A stretch of DNA of 64,000 bases from Aspidiotus rigidus (lineage: Eukaryota; Arthropoda; Insecta; Hemiptera; Diaspididae), in NCBI GenBank assembly GCA_035079385.1, contig JAVHKY010000029.1:4526001-4590000 (forward strand), in the 5' to 3' direction. Of this stretch, positions 1 to 10,200 are shown piece after piece. Below the pieces are notes generated by a model. That model was not told the origin of the DNA. It ran no database searches and saw only the letters and a program-made list of their open reading frames with translations. Made by a program: the position numbers and the translations under genes. Every line of letters starts with the position of its first letter. The first letter of the stretch is position 1.

Positions 1-961
1 ACTGATAGTTCTTTCAAGGAATTAGACGAGTATTTTCGAAGCGACTTGTTTAATGTTTCCCAGAGAATCTTGGTGAGAAAATGTCTTCCATTTGTTGTAT
101 CTTGATATAATTTTAATAGTACACAAAATAACTATCCATATTCTGTACTGAGGTTGAAAGGAGGTGGAGTGAGGTACATTTTGTATCGTTGCTGTACATC
201 GATATCATTTTCTTCAGCTAAAACTTTCCTAGGTTTGCCCTAAAATAATTTCTAGGGTGTGTAAACATTATGCATCATGTTGATAGAAACGAAAAACGAT
301 CCGCGACGGATTGAAACGTCGGCCTACAATAAAAGGTTTAGTAGAAACTAGAGCAAATTTAAGTGCTGTTCGATGGATAAAAATTATTTTCATATACTCG
401 TACATGCTTCGTCGTCCAACCCTTTTTGTTATAGAAAATCTAATTATTAAAATTGATATGAAATTTTCATCTTCCAGTAGTCTTATTTAGATCACTGCTT
501 TCATACCCGATCGTTTTGCTTCTATCGAACTTCAAAAATGGACTAGGACTGGAATTGGTCTGTGTAAATTGAACGATTTGATGACCAAGTTAAGAGGGAA
601 CCTGATTTCGGCGGTAATTTGAAGAAAAATAACGGGAATCGACTGGCAAAACGCGGGACCTGTAAAAATTTCCACTTCTAAACTATATATTATGATATAT
701 ATGATAGGAGGGTTAATTGGAAAAATTTCGTATATTGAGCTGTATCTGATAGGGGGAAACTCGAAAAAATGTGGATTCTCAAGCTCAAACTCCCGATGAG
801 GCCAGGAACAAAGTTTAATCTTTATTTTTATTTTGTTATTTCATTTAACGAGTTTTTAGCTGCTCAAAGGGCTATTCGCTCGAATTTTACAAGATTGTAT
901 GTTTAATTACTTGTGTTTGAATTTAGAGCAAAGTAAAAATAGGCTATTCTTATTTTAATCA
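1..961. other. Unassigned AT-rich DNA
   Basis: No reading frame with recognisable protein similarity and no RNA gene is visible. Positions 660-800 contain a weak match to the dispersed 46-bp minisatellite found later in the window (runs like 'atatgataggag' followed by a 'gaaaaattt' motif), too degenerate to call. The segment could be intron or intergenic DNA. Confidence 0.5.
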
Positions 962-964
962 TAA

Positions 965-1335
965 CACTAGGCAACAATTAAAAATTTTTTTTAAATTGCC
1001 GAAGTGAGATAGATTGTATCTAGAAGTATTTTTTGCGCTGATTTCCGAACCGTAGGAGGTCGCGTTTTCTTGTTATCACTTTGTTTAGTTGCCGCGCATC
1101 GTCGCGAGACGAAGCGTTCTTTATCGAGCTTCGATCAAGGATAGCAGTATCAACGCTCCGATAAAGAACGCTTCGTCCCGCGACGATGCGTGGCAACTAA
1201 ACAAAGTGATAACACGAAAACGCCACCTCCTATCAAAGAACGGAAAACGGTTCTGAAATCAGCGCAAAAAATACTTCTAGATACAACCTATCTCACTTTG
1301 GCAATTTTCAAAAAATTTTCAATTGTTGCCTAGTG
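965..1335. mobile_element. Palindromic MITE with CACTAG termini and TAA target duplication
   Basis: The 371-bp element is almost entirely two inverted arms (about 965-1125 and 1159-1335) around a loop of about 35 bp. The ends read CACTAGGCAACAATT and its reverse complement, and the element is flanked on both sides by TAA (962-964 and 1336-1338). Termini starting CACTA and a 3-bp duplication are typical of CACTA/EnSpm transposons, so a non-autonomous member of that superfamily is the best reading, although TAA duplications also occur with PIF/Harbinger elements. There is no coding capacity. Arms differ by scattered substitutions and small indels, so the insertion is old enough to have begun to decay. 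Transcribed RNA would fold into one long hairpin. Confidence 0.8.
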
Positions 1336-1379
1336 TAATTCAATATAATTAAAAGGAAAATTTTGGCTATTGTAACAGA

Positions 1380-1399
1380 TTTTTTTTTTTTTTTTTTTT
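1380..1399. repeat. Poly-T tract
   Basis: Twenty consecutive T residues followed by TATATA. It could be the reverse complement of a retroelement poly-A tail, but no element body is recognisable beside it. Confidence 0.85.
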
Positions 1400-3800
1400 A
1401 TATATGACTTTAAAAAAGTAGGTGTTTTGAATGTATTGGAGGGAGAGGGATATCATGTCTGAGTTCTTTTTTAGTGCTTCTATGTGGGAGGATATGACAT
1501 TTAGGAAAGACCGGATGGGGCTTGATTTGGACAGTTGAAGAGATGTTTTACTAGTAGAGGTTGCTCTTTACAATAAAAGCATGATGGAGATGATAGGAGA
1601 TTAGAGTCGATGAGGAAGGAGTGGGTTAATCTGGTTAGAAAAAGGATAAACAGAGAAACCACCTTAAAATAGATTTGCTGTTTGCCTCGATTAACACAGT
1701 TTATGAAAGCAACCCTGAACAGCCAACGAAGCAGGCTGCGAATTTTTTTATAAAATATTTTCTACTCCACGATATTTCCACAGTCGAAAATTGCATTTGG
1801 TTGCAGTGGTGTAATTGTATAATGTGTAGTATTGGGAGCTTATAAGATGATGTAGATGTTACGCAGTAGGTCTGAGGGGGTGGTCTTTTCATAAGCTTAA
1901 TTCACCTCTGTTATAATTCTAGTAGACACAATGTCGTGCATCAGTTTCTTACACTTTGTAGGAAAGAAGTTCCAAAAATTCTTCCTGCCTTCTGATCCTC
2001 GTAGTGACGAATAATAAATAACAATAATAATCATGCTCGACCATGAGCGCTCTGATAATCTTTCACCACGTACACACTCGTATCTAACGTCTGTACAAAA
2101 TGCAGCTTTGAACCCGTATCCGTAAATATAATACACCTCTATTTCGGATTTATTCTCTTACCGAAATTCCTCTTAATATACAGGACCAGCTTTTGGTACC
2201 TCGATAATTAACCATCCCCGGTCATGAGTTGTAATTACGATGCGCGTCGATTCGGACAGGGAGAAAAGTTTTTGTCTCGTCGACTCTGTATACACGCGTC
2301 ATTCGGTCGCTTTCTCTCTACACATATTGTACATATGGTCCTTTAATCCTACACATCGCCTTTATAGACCGAGCTGCGATATCTACGCAACTCTGGCACA
2401 TTTGTAGTAGCCTATCTATACAATCATAAAACGTATAGCAAATCGCATTCAAACGACGGGCGATATTCTCACAAATACGTATTTCGAATCGAAACAAGGT
2501 CTGAACCGCGTATATAAACTGTGCTATTAATGATTCCTGCGAGAACTGCACGCTATTAAATTGATTAAAATATTATTCTCCGACGCGTCCGTAGATTGAA
2601 AACGGTATTGTACCATACCTATACTACCGAGTTACGTTTTAGGTATTACGAGTAAATAAATAAATTACGTATCTCAGAAAAATAAATAGATGAAAATAAG
2701 ACGTTAGGTTATTCATAAAAAGTTTATAGGAAACTCCAACTTGAAAACTGTTTGATTTTGTGTAAGAGCTAAATCGATTCTACAATAATTGGTGGTACCT
2801 TTACTCTACTTGACTTGTTCCCATAAGTGGTACGGGGGTCTTTTTTCTTTTTTTCGAGTGCGGCCAATCTGATTGGTGGAAAGTCAGGTAAGTCTTGACA
2901 AGCATCACTTTTTCGGTTGCTGGGACTTTCTTTCAAAAGCTATCAGCTTGGCGTGAGAGGTGATTGGCAGCTTAGATGTTACGGATTGAAGGAAGTTGGA
3001 TCATTATCGATAGCCGTTGAAAGGGATGGGGAGACACAATTGATTTTGTCCACCAGTTATCGAAAGTTACTGATGGAGAATTGAGACTGAAAATTCACCT
3101 ACGACTTATACGACTGATCAAGGAACTTGGACAATTTGAAAGGAGAGGATCCACCGACTTCGAAAAGCCAAAGCCACACAACTGGTCCAGATCAGGAAAA
3201 TTGCGGTCAAAATCATGAAGAAAAAATTATCGAGAAGTGCCCATATTTTTATGTAGAATTGTTCTTGAGAATATAGGTAAGCAAAATATTACAGTTCTTC
3301 CACCAGAATAACTTTTGTTCGTACAGTTATTCCTTATTAATTTTTTAACAAAATTGGTATAAACTATGAGAAAAGTGCTCAATATAGGCATACTCTGGCT
3401 TCAAAACTGATTTTGTCATGGACTTTTTTTTTTTTTTCATCCTTGAAACCTGTATTTTTGAGTGTAATAATTTTTGAGATTGGAATTTCAACAGTTATCC
3501 CGAAAAACACCATTTTCAAGTGACAAACCCAACTAATTGGGTATAAAGTAGGAACTTCATGGACTAGAACTAATAGATTGCGATATATTGCGTCAATCGA
3601 GAATCAGAGCTTCATTTGGTGAAGCATTAGCTTTTAGATAATGCAAACTTTAGTTGCCAATATGCGCCAATAGTAGAGTCATAATTCATAATTGAATAAC
3701 ACGAGTTTGTAACGAAATTGAATTTGTTAAATCAAGATCAACTTGAAATTTGAATTTAGCAATCCTAAAAAAAAATAAAAAAAAATCTCAGGTTTTTATT
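1400..3800. other. Unassigned DNA
   Basis: Short open frames occur on both strands but none has a recognisable domain, a plausible signal peptide or splice sites that would make it an exon. There are short homopolymer runs, including a T-run near 3424-3438. Nothing else is supported. Confidence 0.45.
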
Positions 3801-4760
3801 TGAAAAATTTATTTCTGGACTGGTGATCGAGATGCATTGAATGACTGTCATTTTCATGAAAAAATGTTTTCTTCTTGGAAAAATTGTTTGTCTCGAAAGA
3901 ACACATTTTATTTTTTTATACAAAAAATATGTTTGTTGAAATTATACAGTAATATTACTGTCAAATTTAGATTCAGTGGTCCACAAAATGAAAAATGATT
4001 GTTTCACAGAATTTCACAACAAAACATAACTTTTAGTTAAAAAACATTTGAAAAACATGTTTGTTTCTAGTTTGGTAGCAAAGATTTTGCCAAATTAGGA
4101 TTCAGTGATCCAATACATAAGTAAAACACATTTTCACACAAAAAAAAAAAAAAAAATGTTTTTTTGGTCAAAAACATGTCTGTTACAGTTTGATCACAAA
4201 ATTTCTGCCCAGTTTTGAATCAGTGATCCAAAACATGACTATATTAATCAGAGGGTGAAAGCTAGCTGAAAGCAGGAAGTCTTAAGCCGAAAGCCGAAGA
4301 ATTTGACTCTAAAAAGCCAAAAGTTTTATTTATTTAGCTCTTTCTTTCAACTTTTTCTTTCACTTTTCCTTTTCTGCTTTTTTCCCCCATTCTCTTTTCA
4401 TGTTCAACGTATCATTCTTTTTTCTTTTTTTGAATAGTTGAAAGCTCCAAGTTTTAAGCCGAAAGCCGGATAATTTTGACGGGAAAAAGCCGAAAGTCGA
4501 AAAATATTTTTTGTTGGAAAGCGAAAAGCGAAAAGTTTTTCAGGTTAAAATTGAAAGCTAAAGTCAAAATCTGAAATTTTATCTTGCGGCTTTCAACCTC
4601 TGAAAATCGAAAAAAATGAAAAAAAAAATTTTTTTCCTTGAAAAAACATGTTTTTTTGGTGAAAAATATGTTCCTTGAAGTTGCATTATAAAACTGCTAC
4701 CATATTTGGATTCTGCGACCCAAAAAACGGGTATACTCGAGCCGCCAAAACTTATTTCTG
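3800..4760. repeat. Degenerate ~100-bp tandem array split by a GAAAGCC-rich block
   Basis: At least four diverged copies share the pattern 'aaaaacatgtttgtt', then 'gccaaattTggattcagtg' and 'atccaaaacatg'. They lie near 3905-3990, 4045-4125, 4150-4235 and 4640-4725. A second shared block, 'atttctggactrgtg', occurs near 3812 and 4753. Between the third and fourth copies (about 4245-4610) lies unrelated purine-rich DNA made of imperfect GAAAGCCGAAAGCC and AAAGCGAAAAGCG units, interrupted by a pyrimidine-rich tract at 4340-4430. The block appears to have expanded inside or been inserted into the older array. Confidence 0.6.
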
Positions 4761-4839
4761 GACTAGTGTGAGCGATATAGGCGGGCAAGGACAGAATTAG
4801 TAACATGGTTAGATTTAGGATTGGCGAAGAGATTTAACT

Positions 4840-5030
4840 TTACGAACATACTGAGGAAAGTTCAATTGAGAGTCAACGCCACCGACAGTACAATTACTTT
4901 TTTCTAAAAAATCGTAGACTTTCTGATTGTACCCTCCCTTATTTAAAATAACAACAGTGTTACTTTTGTCAGCTTTCGTAACGACCAGTTGATGGTTTGA
5001 TTTTCTTATGCAAATTCCTTTGCATTGATC
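4840..5030 (-). mobile_element. Penelope-like element fragment, N-terminal RT region
   Basis: Reading the minus strand from about 5025 down gives an open stretch containing VVTKADKSNTVVILNKGGYN, then KVYDFLE and an asparagine/threonine-rich continuation. Penelope-like reverse transcriptases carry a conserved ITKADKG(N)xVVI...DY..K block ahead of the fingers domain, and this matches in order and spacing. Only about 65 codons remain before stops on both sides. It is a dead, 5'-and 3'-truncated fragment. No terminal repeat or GIY-YIG endonuclease remnant was found next to it. Two longer Penelope-like fragments occur at 15.0-16.1 and 31.3-32.4 kb on the same strand. Confidence 0.7.
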
Positions 5031-5040
5031 TAAATCCTAA

Positions 5041-8000
5041 GTCATGAAAATTAATAAATCTTTGTTTAAAAATGTTGAGGTTTCTCTTGATGACGTCACA
5101 CCCTGTTGTAGGTGCCTCCTATTACCTCACATCTGTTGTTAAAAAGTCAACATTTTGGTAAGTTTCCATCTCCTCATGCACGTAGCTTTGAATTCCAATT
5201 TTTTCCGCCCTTTCACATGTATATCTCGCGTATGAAGTATGTATGTGTGTGTCGAAAGTATCTCTGATTTGTTCACCCCATACACTACACCAGGCTAACT
5301 AAAATTTCAATCTTTTCTTGAATTTTATGGCCCATTCTAGGTGCACAAATATGAGAAATTATTTTCATATTGTTTGGTAAAATTCAAGCGAGAAGTTTTT
5401 AGTGTTCTGTATAAAATTATTTCTCACGTTTGATTTTATTAGCCTAAGCTAGTAAAGTTGTCCTCACTTCATTTACTTTACCCCTCTATCAATGCCCTCT
5501 CAAAATCTCTCCGCTTAGTGAATGGATTTTATCTCTTAGCCAGTATTCGGTCGGTGAGATGGACGGAAGCCATACTCCTGTGAATATGTCCGATCTCATT
5601 ATTCGAGAAAGTAATTTGTAGGAGATCTTACGCTCTTGATCTTTCTGTTTAATGGCTTCGTTCTCGACTTATTTTGAGATAACTCAATGAACATTCGTGT
5701 GATGAAATCATCCGGCTCTCGTGTTCAATTTGGTCGCTTGTAGCACTCTCGGTGGATAGCCGGCCCAAACTAGGACTAGACCAACTAAGTGTCTGTGTAT
5801 TGTTTAAACGTGTAGAGTGTTAGCCTAGCGTGTACTTATGTGAGGCCGAAGCTCTCAAAATCTTAGCCTACTTGTGTACCTCGAGAGGCTCCTTAATATA
5901 GACTACAGAGTGCTCTGTATATCAGTATATTTTACTAGGTTGTGAAATTTTTCCGGATTTATGAAGTAGGTCAAGGCCACACCTCAGAAGTTTCAGGATT
6001 GTGGGGCTAAAATTTTTGCCTCGTAAATTTTCACTTCAGCTCTAGTCCCCTATTTAGAAAATACTAGTATGGATCCGTATCTGGTCTGATTCAGGATCTA
6101 AATACTCTGTTACACCGAGTTAAAATATGATTTGTGTTTTTCCTATGTGTCGCAAAAAATCGGCAGAATTTATTGGAAGAATCCAATAGTTGCGTCAAAC
6201 AACTTCCGTAATATTTTCTTCGCTAGAGAAAGTTTTGATACAAACCCTCTTAAATCAACATCGAAACGTATGCGAGTTTTGACTAGGTATTACATTGGGT
6301 TTTTTCTCGTGCTTTTCTTAATTTTAATCCAGTATACCCTGATCTTTTGTTCTCACAGATACTGTATAATTAATTCGTTGTACTAAAATAGTTGTGCTTC
6401 GGAAATATATGGGAAATATCGAACTTCGAAATTTTTTTATCTATAATGACGTGGCTGACCGTTAGACCATGATGGTGCGCCAACTACCGAGTGAGAAAAA
6501 TGAGTTGAAAATCAGGGCTACGTTACAGGCGGCGTGCGGTGTACAAACAGCAAATGACTATTAGTTCAGTTAATAATGTAACAAACCGCTGAAACAATAC
6601 AGACAGTAATGTAATTAAGCAAAAGTTTTCCATAGTTGAGCGAAAATACTGATGTCGGTTTAGGGATGCTGGAGCGAAGATAGAGAAGGTGAGTGAAAAG
6701 TTTAGTTTGTGGCATCGCAAGTTTCCCGCCAAGAAATACAAATTACTGGATAGTTGAAAGGAGAGTCGATGGATAATATGAAGTTTATAAGCTTTCGGAA
6801 TTACACGCAAAGGCTAAACTTGATTGATTGTTTAGTAAATACCATACCTACCTCGATGCGCTCGTCGTTAGCTTTTCACGCGTTCAAACAATATTCTCGT
6901 ATTAACAAGAGCCACTGAAAGCTGATCTTGATCTCGTTGTAATTTCTCGGTGACATTTGAAACGGTTAGACAGAGGAGAAATGCGATTCTAAAAATTGTG
7001 TTACGATGGCCGAATGTAAGGTATACGATCGATGAAGGACATCGCATCGTGTTATTTGTATTTTGAGCCCAATTTCGATCGTTATCTTGCACAAACAACT
7101 CGTGTCGCAGTATTGAAAAAAAAAAGAAGTACTCAAGTACACACGTTAAAATTGAAGTGCGGCGCTTTTCCAAGAACATAATATTGAATTCGAGCTTTTC
7201 GCCGAAAACAACTCGTTAGTATTGCGACGCGGTTGTAAATCTGTTCTCAGTTACATATACAGGAAAAAAGTCGAGCGCGACGGCTTTTCCAACCGTAATA
7301 CAGTAAGTTCTATAAAATCCTGGTACGTTCTCGCTAATTCATTTTTAAACGGTGGCTAACGGCTACCTGTTCACCTATACTCTAGATACACATACAGTTA
7401 GAATGATGGTCATTTTGAACCCTTCAGAGGAAGCAGCATCGTAGCGTATACTCGTGTACGGTCGTTTTTATTAAAGTAACAGTACGGTGAATGAAAATGA
7501 CCACTGACAGCGTTTGTCATTTTTTTAATTTCCGCTTTTCCCATTTCAGAGTACGTTTTTGAAAAAAAAAAAAAAATTAATTTCAACGAACTGTATGAAT
7601 ACTACTATTTTGGTACGTCACCAGAAATTTACCTATTTTATGGGTAGTGCACGAAGTCTGCGTCGATCAATGGGTCACAGTCATGGCTTGATAGTTTACA
7701 AATCTGGTGCAGTTACTTTTTGTATCCTGGGAATGTAGATTTTTGGTTTGCGGGTTTTGTCAAAAACGACGAAGATTCGAAAGAACTTCGATGTTGATGT
7801 AGTAAATATCGATTTTTTCCGGGTATCGATTACACTACTGAACAACTATCCAGTTCAACGCTAGTCTCTGAATAATTCTATAGAATTATTTTCAACGCTG
7901 AATTCCAATCGGTTTTCCATTTATTGCAAGCCCGTCAGGTTTCTGAAAAATTTCCTGAAATCCTCTTCGTCCATTGGTGATATCAAAAACGAACTAGGAT

Positions 8001-8454
8001 CTGATATTTGTGTTTGATGGTGCTTTAAGAAAAGTATATCCAAAGATCATTTTTAATGTCTCTTTATAGTTGCTCGATCCAGCCACCAATTGAGACAATA
8101 TATATCGATTGTATACTAAGCTGCTTCCGCTCGTTCATCTCCATTATTAATCTAGTCCAGTATGTGCATATTTTACGCTAACTAACTTTCGGGGACTCAC
8201 TCGCTCTGCTCGTTCGCTCTCATTCTTTGTCAAGTATGATAAGTCAACTTTTTGGGTCAAGTCAACGCTCCCTCAAAAATTCTAGGGAAATTCGGATTTG
8301 GACTCGTAGATTTGTACCGTATTGAACGGAGGAAACCCGGTCCCAAACTTGCGAATTTTCGATAGCGAATAAAGGCACATTAAAGGTCATTACCATCGGT
8401 GACGTCATCAGCTTGAATTTGTCTGTGACGTCATCGATATTCCTCTCTTTTAAC
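5041..8454. other. Unassigned DNA with a weak hairpin
   Basis: No gene is supported. A weak inverted repeat spans about 5291-5447 (AGGCTAA at the left end, TTAGCCT at the right end, with GAGAAATTATTTT and its complement inside) and may be a decayed small transposon. A TGACGTCA palindrome lies at 5091-5098 and two more at 8400-8407 and 8426-8433. The rest shows only short open frames without recognisable similarity. Confidence 0.4.
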
Positions 8455-8945
8455 AGAGGCCTAGTACACTCTGGTACAATGTATGCTAAGTCTAGTTAAA
8501 GCCTAATAAATATAGTCTATGCTAGGCCTAGTTTAGGCTGCCATAGCCTGATTGAGCCTAGTTTAAAGTTAGTATAGCTTGATTATGCTAGGACAGGTGA
8601 ACTTGAACACAGACTGGCAGATTTCTAGATCAGGTCGAAGGTTCAAGAGGAGGGGAGGGTGAAGCCTAGCATCTAGTATAATTATTGTATCCCATACCTA
8701 GTATAGTCTATTATTAGCATGTGCGAGGCCATAATATGGCTCAGAGTCGAAATTTTTCTGACTAGGGACTTGGAAAAAAACGATGGCTTCCTTAATGAAG
8801 TTAAACGAGGAACGCAGGGAACCTGTTTTATGAGTCAAATAGGATTTGGTATTGAAAATTCAAGGAAGCCTAGACCTAGATAAAGCTAGTATGAATAAGG
8901 CCTAGACGTAAAATAAGCCTAGTATAATGTAGTTTGAAAGTCCAA
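8455..8945. repeat. Degenerate GCCTAGTATA-type short repeats
   Basis: Motifs close to GCCTAGTATA or AGCCTAGTTTA recur at irregular spacing between about 8458 and 8935, on both sides of an unrelated 150-bp stretch. The spacing is too loose for a clean tandem array. The left end module of the minisatellite-bearing element (8789 onward) lies inside this tract. Confidence 0.5.
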
Positions 8946-9297
8946 GTTTTTCTCAAATCTCGAGCTATTTATGATAGGAGAGAGACTTGGGAAAATTTGT
9001 CCCCTATATCATATATAGCTTGAGAGTCAAAAGTTTTCCAAGTCCCTCTTCTATCATATATGGCGCGAGAGTCGAATTATTTCTAAGTCCCTCCTTCTAT
9101 CATCTATAGCTCGAGAGTCGAAATTTTTTCTAAGTCCCTCTCCTATCATATATGGCTCGAGAGTCGAAATTTTTCTAAGTCCCCCTCCTATCATATATTC
9201 TCGAGAGTCGAAATTTTTCTAAGTTTTTCTCTGGACGGCGCACGGCGTACGCCAGATTTCTCAAATAGCCCCCCATAAAACAGGTTCCCTGTTAAAA
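8789..9297 (+). mobile_element. Non-autonomous element with internal 46-bp minisatellite, copy A
   Basis: The left module (8789-8880) carries AACGAGGAACGCAGGGAACC followed by TGTTTTATG, and the right module (about 9230-9297) ends with CATAAAACAGGTTCCCTG then TTAAAAT. AGGGAACCTGTTTTATG is therefore present as an inverted repeat at 8816-8832 and 9274-9290. Between the modules sits the 46-bp minisatellite. The same order of left module, minisatellite and right module is seen at 62.1-62.4 kb and, inverted, at 30.69-31.20 kb, which shows that it moved as a unit. There is no coding capacity. Short subterminal inverted repeats plus a tandem-repeat core resemble Helentron-associated elements such as DINE-1, but no Helitron-type end could be proved. 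Confidence 0.6.
9001..9235 (+). repeat. 46-bp minisatellite, five units
   Basis: Five units with period 44-46 bp carry the core CTCGAGAGTCGAAATTTTTC followed by TAAGTCCCTCTCCTATCAT. GAGTC anchors lie near 9023, 9068, 9114, 9160 and 9205. The same family recurs at 30.42-30.66, 30.77-31.09, 55.87-56.19 and 62.21-62.30 kb. Units differ by a few substitutions, so the array is moderately young. Confidence 0.8.
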
Positions 9298-9299
9298 TT

Positions 9300-10200
9300 T
9301 CGACTTCTGAGTCATATCGTATGATAGGGAATGGACTTGGAAACAATTCGACTTTCGACCCAGAGACGTCACGATCTGTTGACGTCATAAGTTACCGAAG
9401 TTTCTCCAAGTTCCTCTTGAAGTCGAAATTTTTCCAAGTCCATTTGCCATCATATCGAAAGTCAACTTTGTGACGTTACGATCTGATGACGTCATAGGTC
9501 AGTAATGTTCTTTGAAGTCACGGGGTTGAAAGTTAAAATTCTTCCAAATTCATTTCTTATCATATCAAAAGGCTCTTGGGAGAACTTTAATGACGTATGA
9601 TGTCATCAGATCGTGACGTCATGGGGTCGAAAGTTGGCATTTTTCTAGGGTCCATTTCCTAATAAATATTAAAAGTCAATCCAATGACGCCAAGATTTCA
9701 TGACGTCATAGGTCGGTGAAGTTTTTCCAATTTCCTTGCCCTAATACTGTACATCATAGGAGGGAGACTTGGAGAATTTTCACTAACCCTTGATGTCATC
9801 AGATCGTGACGTCAGGGGGTTGAAAGTTGAAATTTTTCCAAGTTCATTTCCTACCATATCAAAAGGCTCTTGGAAGAACTTCACTGACCTATGACGTCAT
9901 CAGATCGTGACGTCACAGGGTCGAAAGTTGAAATTTTTCAGAGTCCATTTCCTATTATATTGAAAGTCAATCCTGTGACGTCACGAACTGATGACTTCAT
10001 AGGTCGGTGAAGTTTTAGCAATTTCCTCGCCATAATATAACTTGGGAAGGAGACTTGGAAAACTTCACTGACCCATGATGTCATCAGATCGTGACGTCAC
10101 AGGGTTGAGAGTTGAAATTTTTCGAAGTCCATTTCTTATCTTATCAAAAGTCAACCTTGTGACGTCGCGATCTGATGACGTCATAGGTCAGTTTTTGCCG
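9300..10200. repeat. Array of TGACGTCA dyads in alternating orientation
   Basis: Nine dyads of the form TGACGTCA-CGATCTGA-TGACGTCA (or a close variant) recur about every 100 bp, some forward and some inverted. Ten perfect TGACGTCA octamers begin at 9380, 9487, 9614, 9701, 9807, 9892, 9908, 9976, 10092 and 10176. Between dyads the sequence alternates between a 'gaaagttgaaatttttcc' segment and a 'ggtcggtgaagttttt' segment. TGACGTCA is the full cyclic-AMP-response palindrome bound by CREB/ATF proteins, but here it is part of a repeat and need not be regulatory. The array directly follows copy A and ends with 'ggtcagtttttgccggac', which also occurs in the right module of that element family. Confidence 0.75.

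Noticed and set aside
280..345. Hammerhead-ribozyme-like string (GATCCGCGACGGATT followed by GAAACGTC)
   Set aside because: A GAAAC core and one hairpin are present, but the required CTGATGA segment reads TTGATAGA, and the other stems do not form convincingly.
6445..6490. tRNA-like string GTGGCTGACCGTTAGACC
   Set aside because: No B box within a tRNA length, and the stems do not pair.
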